Origin: Norana najaformis
Taxonomy: Eukaryota; Annelida; Clitellata; Crassiclitellata; Hormogastridae
Direction: 5' to 3'
DNA length: 64,000 nucleotides
Assembly (NCBI GenBank): GCA_964023275.1
Contig: OZ029918.1
Span: 13,772,355 to 13,836,354 of the forward strand
The notes under the pieces were generated by a model. The model worked only from the letters and a program-made list of their open reading frames with translations. It did not search any database and was not told where the DNA came from. Made by a program: the position numbers and the translations under genes. Shown here piece after piece: positions 55,926 to 64,000 of the stretch; position 1 is the stretch's first letter, and every line of letters begins with the position of its first letter.

Positions 55926-56980
55926 AAATACCATGCAAGAGTCAGTATGTTCGACTGATGATAAAGTGTCAGCCTTTCCTTTGTGCAATTTATCGCATGC
56001 TATTTACAAGGATTGCAAGGTCATCCTTTGTTGTGAATTGCTGTCATTTTGCTGTTGCTAAATACACTGACAGCCGCATTCGTTGAGCCCACATTGGGCC
56101 CTTACCTGTTGCCACCAATTGCCATCAGTGGTAAATGTTGGTAGACGCACATAATCAGTGAGCAATTACTTTACCTTGCCTTACTTTGCTTGACCTTATC
56201 TTGACTTTCCTTTATTAACTTATTGTAGACCAGTGTTGATGCATTTTAGAGAAGTGCTAGAGGGCACTTTTAAAGTTTTCTTATTAGATTCTCTAGCATT
56301 TGGTTGTACCGGTAGTTTTGTAAACAAATTGTAGTAAAACATAAAATGAAATGTAATTTGAGTTATTGACCGACTTTCCAACTATTTTGCAATATGTCTA
56401 CTGAAAACCAATCTACCTCACAGCTTTTAGTGTTTTATATGATTATGATTATGACTTTACTAATGATTTGCATTTGCTTGTATTATGATATGGCCTTGAT
56501 AAAAGTCTTAAAATTGTTGTAAACCATTTTGTTTTTTAAGCTTATAATGCAATGTAGATTTTGCATGTGAGGAACTCATGTGCTGTTGAGCACATAAAGA
56601 AGAAAGTAAACTGAACAGCTGATAATGGCGTTAACTGAAATATGTGTATTTAAATTAGTATTTGAATCACAAAGTATTGTGTATTAAAATTCTCTTCAAA
56701 AGTATTTTTGTATGTGGTATTTTAGTCTTAAAGTATTTAAAATGCACTGTAAAAATACTAAATCTATTTTCGGAAATTGCTTTTTATGGGATAACAACTG
56801 AGCAAATTTTCAGTTTGGTGTTGGAAAACATTAGACTTGGACACACATGGTAGTCTAAATCACTCAGAATCATTTAGACTAATGTGCCATTCAAAACTGG
56901 CCTAAGAGCTACAAACATTGTAACAATTACACACTTCACTGTACCTGTGTGCTGCAGTTGTGTGAATAGCATCGAGTTGA
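55926..56980. other. No feature recognised
   Basis: AT-rich intergenic sequence. Some frames are open to about 60 codons without family resemblance. Confidence 0.5.
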
Positions 56981-56984
56981 CTGC

Positions 56985-57260
56985 TTGGTGATGGTGATCC
57001 ATATATCCACTGGCATGCAGCATAAAGTTAAGCACCAAGCCCGTTTAGTACTTGGATGAGTTACTGTTAACGGAATATCATGCCACCTCATGCCCACTAT
57101 GTCCTCTGTCCTTTTGGGAGTAGGTAATTGAGCGCCAACATAAGATGGGAGATTAGAAATAGTCCTGGGGTAGACTCCTGTGGTCATGTTTGCACCTCAG
57201 CCAAAAGATCCTTTGACTTTGGGACCATGCTGCTGTAGAGTTTCTACAAAGGGATGTAAA
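56985..57260 (+). mobile_element. 5S-rRNA-derived SINE
   Basis: AAAGTTAAGCACCAAGCCCG then TTTAGTACTTGGATGAGTTA (57024-57065) reproduces the internal promoter of 5S rRNA. CGGAATATCATGCC then recalls its GGGAATACCGGGTGC end. The left 5S part is worn. The body carries the core GCACCTCAGCCAAAAGATCC (57191-57210), also found in tRNA-headed copies. A plain 5S pseudogene would not carry that body. Confidence 0.8.
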
Positions 57261-57269
57261 TGAATGTGT

Positions 57270-59580
57270 TCCTTTGCGTTTTTGGGCGACTTGTTTGGCT
57301 CAGTTTTGCTTAGCCTTGGCAGAATGTGAACTGTGTTTGATGATTCTGAAGTGGACTGTGATGTTTTTCAAAGCAAGTAACACAGGTCTGCATTTGATGA
57401 ACTTTAAGTGAAAGTCATAAACTTCACAAACATTCAGCAGTAAAAACACAGTCCTGTTATACTGACGTCATGCATAATTATTTTATCCAGCTTTTCCTGA
57501 TGCTGAGCCAAGAAAGAATTGTATGTTTTAGAAAATATTTAAAATACCAATCTGTATTTTGTTGTTAAAGTACTCACCACAAAGCATTTTCTTTTATAGT
57601 AGTTGAAATGGTTTTTCAGAAGTATAATGTATATAGGATACTTTTACTCATTATTATATTCTGCCCTGCCCTGCTGAACTGCAATGCAACCATACTGCAG
57701 TGATAATGCAATAGACAATATGTGTATTGACAAGTTGGAGCGATACGTGTTTCAGCCATTGAAAATCATTAACATTTAGTCGTAGGACTTATGAACAACA
57801 AATTACGCAAATCAAGGCTTGTGCTTAATTATTGCTTCATTCGGTTGCTTTTGCCTTGTTTTATTTCTTGTGCCTCTGGTGCACTGCAAACAACGGTCCA
57901 ACCTAGTGTGACTAGAGTGTTCATATACACAAACTGTCTGGCAGCACATGACTTTGGTATATATGCAGACATTTATGCCAATTGAAGCTCCAGAATAGGC
58001 CTCACAAACTGCATGGCATGGGCCACATTATATTAACTGTTTTCTTACTACATTCTTTAATGTCTGCAAACAATAGACACTAATTTGCCAAGAAGTCTCG
58101 TAGATGCCACTTATCTGCCTAAGTTTCTCGCTTTTACGGCTTTTGGCAAACATTTCCAGTGAGCGATATTAAATGTACAGAACGCAACCAATGATAGGTA
58201 ATACAGAGCTTAGAAGGTTAGGCCACTCTGGCTTCAGCACACTGGCCAGTGCCAGAACAAACTCACCATATAACAGGTAATGCAAAGAAGAATATGGGTT
58301 AGGCCAGCCTGACATTTAATAGTTCGGCAGTAAGCGAACTGATTGGCATCATAAACCCCATATGGGATAATTTGAGGGTTAGGCCACTCTGAGAGCCAGC
58401 CTTGTATATGGGATCTTCTAAGAATCTAATTTATGTTGGCCTACATGTTATGCATGTGTATGTAGTTATGTTGGCCAAATCACACGGTACGCCTTTTGAG
58501 GTCAGCATCGCCTGCTCCGTTATGGCCAGCGTAAAACCCAAAAAATTATTTTGAAGTCTGCTGGAGTTTCCTTATCATTTCAGCAATAACAGTGAAACGT
58601 CCTATGCAGTGAGTTTGGTTCCTTTGTTGAAATATTCATGCTATTCTTATTTTAGGTGGCAGTGTAGCTGTTATCACTTACTTACTTACATAACTTCTTA
58701 TTTGTATCATGGTGTCACAGCAGATGCATAATACTGGGTTTATTAATAAGCCTAATTTTGTCAGACATAAAATATTAAATACAGTGTGTAAAAGAAGAGA
58801 GCCTAATTTAGAAGAAGCCTTATTACCTGGTATACATAAAACCGAACAATGCACTGTATGTGTGGCAGATTACATAATCTGAAGTATAAAGGAAAAAATT
58901 TGTATGTATAAGACTGTTTGTTGGCATATAAGATAATGAGAATTACACTAAAGGCATCATGTTGTATCAGTACTTATATGCACCTGTTCACACAGGTAAG
59001 TAGCACTAAATACACATTCAAGCATATATTGTATATGTGCATTCAAGTTTGTTTACATGTGAGCATGAATGCTTATATACTAAATTACCAATAAATGCGC
59101 ATTTATATATATTATTTATATGAGTACATATACACATACATAATATGTATGCATATATATATACATAATATGTATGATATGGTGTGCTGCATATATATAT
59201 ATATATACATACATTCATATATAACTGTCAGCCATGTTTTAGTGTGTTTGTGAGGTTTCTTAAAGGCGCTATATAAAAAGCCAGATACATACTTTATATA
59301 TGTATGTATAACACTGCCTAAATAACTACAGGGTTTAAAGTGCTTGAGAAGACACAGGCCTAATCTGCGTTAGACCCACTTCACATTCAAATTATATGTC
59401 AGAGGCGCTTTTAACATCGGTGTTTTCGGAGTAAACACTGAGGGGCCCTAGCGATGCAAAGTACAATGGCCCCCAATCACTATTTTTCAATATTCCAGTT
59501 GCCAAAGTCTGAGTGGGTCCCTAGGAGAGCTTACACCGGAATATTAAAAACCATAAAAGCCCCTGTTAAAATGTGTGTGG
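57270..59580. other. Intergenic; weak 85-bp repeat at 58200-58400
   Basis: GGTTAGGCCACTCTG or a close variant occurs at 58219, 58308 and 58377, each near a GGTAAT or ATATGGG block, suggesting three worn tandem units. Otherwise nothing is seen. Confidence 0.5.
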
Positions 59581-59586
59581 AAATGC

Positions 59587-59746
<160 letters not shown>

Positions 59747-59761
59747 TTAGTAGCGTTTGCA

Positions 59762-60200
59762 AACGTTTGCCTACCTGTCAGGACTTCTTCACCTGTAGAA
59801 CTGTAAAATACCTTTGGGGATTTTCAGCCAGTGAAGTGATTTCAGGAAAGAAGTGATGTGGTTATGCTTGGGTGTGTTGGTGACAGTTCGGGCTCGTGAA
59901 TTTTGAATGAGTTGCAGACGCTTAATTTCAGTGGATTCAAGGTTAAGAAAAAGGGAGTCAATGAGTCAAGCTTGGAGTGGATAATAGAGGTACTGTAGTC
60001 ACTGACTGTTACAGAAATGTCTAATTTCATCAGAAAACATGGCGGATATAAATAAATAGAGCAGTCATTCAAAGCAGGAAGTAAAGCGAACTTAATTCTG
60101 CTTTCTTTCTTCGTCTTTTCTGTTGGGTTTATTTTTGGCCGAAAGGTATTTTACAGTTTTACAGTTGACAAAGTCCTGATAGGTAGGGAAACGTTTGTCG
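59762..60200. repeat. 58-bp inverted repeat around a LINE scrap
   Basis: Left arm 59760-59817 and right arm 60140-60199 match in inverse orientation at about 50 of 58 positions, with shared blocks CAAACGTTT, CCTACCT, TCAGGACTT and ACTGTAAAATACCTTT. Between them, 59822-60010 on the minus strand is a worn piece of the CR1/L2-like LINE (SIIHSKLDS..FFLTLN). Confidence 0.75.
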
Positions 60201-60389
60201 GTTATGTCGTGTCCGCAGTCAGAGAACGAAAGGCAAGTTGGTATTTGGGTCGACTCTATCGAATTAGGTATTGATTTTGTGCAACTCTGGCATAAAATGT
60301 ATGATTCCAGTGAACACGTCCTGGTAAAAAAATTTAGGAACTGGCGTTTAATGCAGTCGTATTTTAGGCCGACTTTCATTCTCGTGCTG

Positions 60390-60960
60390 TTACACACCTT
60401 TTGCATTTACGTAAAACAGCATTTGGCCTACACTCTTTTGTATGCTTATGTTTTTCGTATGCTTATTTGCAGCACAATAGACGCTTGCATATGCTTAGTT
60501 ACAGCAGTATACATTTTTGCATAAGCTTATGTATTGTATAGATATATTAGTATTATGTTTATCTAATTATAGCATTATACTCATTTCCGCAGGTATAGTT
60601 ACAGCATTATACATGTTTGCATGGCTACAGCCATTGTGAACGTGTCTTGCCTAATTCTGTTATTTGGCATATTCGTCTGTTTGCATATGCTTATCTATAG
60701 TATTGAGATTACTATATCGTAGTTACTGTATCATATTATGTTATATTACGTTATATTATATTATAGTTACTATATTATAGGCCCTATATAGTACTGCCTT
60801 TAGAGATTGCTTATTTATGGTAATACACACGGTTACATATGTTAAGTAATTTGCTGCATATCTTAGCATTTGCTTATTGTAATACTAGTCTTGCATTTAT
60901 TTCTGCTTTAGCATTAAACACCGTTGTATTTACATATTTATAGCATTGTATAGTGGAAAA
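60390..60960. repeat. Worn TATGCTTA / ACAGCATTATACAT repeats
   Basis: Blocks such as GCATATGCTTA, TTACAGCA(G/T)TATACAT and TTTGCAT(A/G) recur at irregular 50-60 bp spacing. Confidence 0.5.
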
Positions 60961-61600
60961 CGCTTGACATTTAAAACATTTAGCACAAGCTATCGGGTTC
61001 ACACAGTAGGGATGGTCTGTTCCAGCCCAATGGTGTCAATTTTAAATTTGTTTATTTATCACAAAACTGATAACATGAAAGTATAGCTTAAACAAAAAAC
61101 TTGGTGTTCCTGCAGAAGAAAACATAATAAAAAACCTCAAGTAATACGATACTTTAACTTAATTTCAACATCTGGCTTCTCTCTTATTCAACGTGAACGG
61201 TCCGCTTGGCATATTTTGTTGACTTTCAAGTTTATGCCCAGTGGTTACTATTAATAATACTAGATTAATACAGCTCTGACTGTCGACAGTGATATAGGTG
61301 CAACTTCCCTTTGGGGCAGAAAAGATTTGTTTACATATAAATCAATGAAAAATTGGCCAACCATACAGATCTTCTTTTCAAAGAATCCAGTCTTTGACCA
61401 CAAGATGTAATGATGCTGGTAGTTTTGTATAGCAGTTAACTGAAAGTCCCTCTGTGAGTTTTTAAGAATTTGTTGGTTATTACTGAGAAATTAGTGAGAG
61501 AATGCAAGCGGTATAGATGCCTTCTACGGATGAATGTGACTGTATACCAAGCAGAACATTATTTTTGATGCAGTACAAAGAAACATATGGACTATTTCGT
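60961..61600. other. No feature recognised
   Basis: AT-rich intergenic sequence. Confidence 0.5.
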
Positions 61601-61606
61601 CAGAAA

Positions 61607-61732
61607 ATAGATGACATGGTCTAGGTGTGTATGTATACATATATACATATATATATATATATTCTACATATACAGAAGATAGATGACATGGTCTATGTGC
61701 ATATATATGTATACATATATATTCTACATATA
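61607..61732. repeat. About 64-bp tandem duplication, AT-rich
   Basis: ATAGATGACATGGTCTA(G/T)GTG begins at 61607 and 61679; each copy runs through TATACATATATA to ATTCTACATATA. Confidence 0.9.
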
Positions 61733-61744
61733 TATATATGTAAA

Positions 61745-62640
61745 AGTTTATTGAGAGACAGTTGTTAAGCGCTAAATAAGTGCAAACTACAACAAGCACA
61801 TGCCAGCTGTTTACTATAATCTTATTCTGTTATGACTCGTCTTTTGAAGCAGGGTAATACTGTCTAGCCAGCATTTAAACATTTATTGGTTTTTACTTTG
61901 AATTTTAAACTAGTCCTAACATCTTAAATTGTTTACAAGTTTTTTTTATTATCCTGTATCTTTATTACCATGTAGAATTAAATGAATTTTTGTAGTGTTT
62001 TCAAGTGCATGCACTCTGTTTTGGGTGCTATACTCAACAGTTATGTTTATGTAAATTCTTGTATTAAAATTTTAAATTAAAAATTAAAAACAATGTTTAG
62101 CATGAAATTTGGTTAACCTGAATTTTCATACTAGTTTTCTGCATTTAATGTTAACCAGTTTGCACAGTATGTTTTTTGCTTTTATGTACTTGCCTTAATT
62201 GTTCACTTGGGCTGAATGCAGATACTATAAAATGCTATATAATGAGTCCATGGACTAGCAAGAAACATGCCCCCATATGCCTGGGTTAAAGTGAAGTTGC
62301 CAGCATTTCATACCCCTGGGGTTGGCTTGACGGATTGCACTTCTTTAACTCTTCAGCATTATTTTAGTACCTAAAAGTGCTTGCCCATATTGTATGCAAA
62401 TGCTGCAAGTTGAGGTAAGGCAAAATAATTACTTTTTACCTTAACCAAACTTCCGTGCATTGTCTAAACTTACCATAATTGGTTTCGTGACAGCAGTAGT
62501 TAGGTTTAGAAATTATTGAAATTATTGATGTTATTCTACCATAACTGTGGCTTGGTTATCTAACTATGTGGTGGGGTAAAAGTAAAGTGAAGCTGTCATG
62601 TCCTGGAACTTAGGAGAGGTGCTTATTTTCTACTAATAGT
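61745..62640. other. No feature recognised
   Basis: AT-rich intergenic sequence. Confidence 0.5.
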
Positions 62641-62644
62641 TCTT

Positions 62645-62885
62645 TGAGTTGGCAGTGGATGAATCCCAGGGTCCTGAACATGGGGCCAGCGCAATGCAGA
62701 AGTTGCTGTTTACTTCACAGCTTATGCCAGGACAGCTTTACAGCTTGGTCACAGAGACAAGTTTGGGGGAACAACTTGCCCAGAGTCGTTACACAAAGTC
62801 CCCTCAGCGGGCCCAGGTCTACAGTCATTTAGTTATACACCAATCGCGCTACTGGTTAGACCACTGTGTGCACATGTGACATGTT
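62645..62885 (-). mobile_element. tRNA-derived SINE, copy 2
   Basis: Minus-strand head CAGTGGTCTAACCAGTAGCG then GCGATTGG, and a body (CTGGGCAAGTTG ... CCCTGGGATTCATCCACTGC) matching 29450-29680. The B box is worn. Confidence 0.7.
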
Positions 62886-63389
62886 GGCAGATTGTGCTAA
62901 TGTGTTCTTCTTTCATCTCTTCATCCGAGGTTCAAATCCTCATGGGTGCATCTGTGGATGATACTGACAGCCTGTTGTAGATCAATGTTGCTCTTAATAA
63001 AAGGTTGTGAAGGTACTGAGTTGTGCTGTTTTTGTGCATTTAGATTATCCTGGAGGAACTTAAATTTCAGGTTTCTGCCTTTGCAGATAATTGTTGATGG
63101 AGGGATGTAGCAAATGAGTATTTACACCTTATCTTATATATCATCTGTAGGTCTGTCTATAGTACAGTTATGTGCATACATAAGTGTAGAGCTTCATAGA
63201 GACTCAAAGGTCAGGTAACCTATATCTTGGCAGATCTTTGCTATATATACCCATATATATATATCAGATATATATATACACATCTTATTATAATTTTATT
63301 TATATATTTGACAGACAGACCACAATGCTTCTCTCAATGGCTATCTTTGTGATCTGGTTTAGTATTCATAAATTATTTATAAGCCTGTG

Positions 63390-63540
63390 CTTGCATGTGT
63401 CTCTCTGATGGGTGTATTTAGTATTGAGAGTGACAGACTTGCTCAAGGTCCCTACACAGTAACCAACTTGGGCAGGCTCCAACCCATACTCTCCGCTCTA
63501 ACCATTTGGCTATCATGCCCCACCCATTCAGCTACCCAGG
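63390..63540 (-). mobile_element. tRNA-derived SINE, related family
   Basis: Minus-strand GGGGCATGATAGCCAAATGG then TTAGAGCG (A-box region) and GGGTTGGAGCC (B-box-like), then GGGACCTTGAGCAAGTCTGT like the CTTGAGCAAG/CTGGGCAAG body of the other copies. Confidence 0.6.
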
Positions 63541-64000
63541 GATAATGTCAGGGCTAAAAAGACATAAGACTAAGTTGCTTTTGATCATAATTTTCAGGGG
63601 TATGAGAAATACCAGCACCCCACTTCTATGACTGTTACCCCTCCTCATTTTTATACCCTAAGTAAACAAGCCAATCCCAATCCATATTTTCCAATTTTTC
63701 AATGTGTCTACCTACCTTTGCATAGGCAGGTAGACAGAAAGATAGATAAGTGACTATGTACTACATAAGTACACAATAGCTCAGCACCCTCAACCGATGC
63801 CTAGCCAATTAAAAGTGACACTTACTACATGCAGAAGTAATAATTTACTGTCTTATGACCAGTTTATGAGCGTAACAGTTTTCACACATGTATGCATGCC
63901 TGTATTAGAAATGCAACAAAGATTGAACAGTGTGGCTGTGTAAAATGTTCATCGTCAGTATTTTTATGTTATGCTTGCTTGTTGTTGTGTTGTACTTAAA
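63541..64000. other. No feature recognised
   Basis: AT-rich sequence with no frame or repeat worth naming. Confidence 0.5.

Overview
The window is animal nuclear DNA. It has spliced genes with short exons and long AT-rich introns, many decayed non-LTR retrotransposons, Pol III SINEs and long microsatellites, and no sign of prokaryotic operons. The mix of CR1/L2-like and RTE-like LINEs, tRNA- and 5S-headed SINEs and an intact CEP128-type centriole gene suggests an invertebrate animal, possibly a deuterostome or spiralian. The species cannot be named from sequence alone. All gene models were built by hand from reading frame, splice signals and family resemblance.

Three protein genes are supported. 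(1) + strand, 5.73-7.96 kb: a bZIP transcription factor of the BATF/ATF3/FOS group in two coding exons. The basic region and the zipper are separated by an intron at the position I recall for this family. A TATA/CRE cluster lies about 1.1 kb upstream. (2) - strand, 9.77-23.29 kb: a five-exon, 203-residue protein made of two similar halves, most like ferredoxin-like / muconolactone-isomerase-type dimeric alpha-beta barrels. All exon phases agree and one intron uses a GC donor. (3) + strand, about 27.8-55.9 kb: the centriolar appendage protein CEP128, with 27 recognised coding exons that stay in phase from ATG to stop except for one internal exon I could not find. An X-box-like (RFX) site and a likely non-coding first exon lie at 27.78-27.89 kb.

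Layout: 0-4.4 kb holds repeats (a perfect 235-bp direct repeat, a 16/17-bp minisatellite open in all three forward frames, LINE scraps). 4.4-9.3 kb is the bZIP locus. 9.3-23.5 kb is the convergent minus-strand gene, whose introns carry several minus-strand LINEs. 23.5-27.7 kb is a LINE cluster between the divergent starts of genes 2 and 3. 27.7-55.9 kb is CEP128, with LINE, SINE, MITE-like and microsatellite insertions in its introns, including a pure 460-bp CCTG tract. 55.9-64 kb has no recognised gene and contains a 5S-derived SINE, AT-rich microsatellites, a 58-bp inverted repeat and tRNA-type SINEs.

The three genes have no obvious shared pathway. CEP128 with its X-box points to cilium/centriole control, and the bZIP gene with CREs points to possible auto- or cross-regulation by CREB/ATF factors. 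The most unusual items are the two-halved barrel protein, the bZIP factor with leucine in the normally Cys/Ser DNA-contact position, and a core motif shared by SINEs with different Pol III heads.
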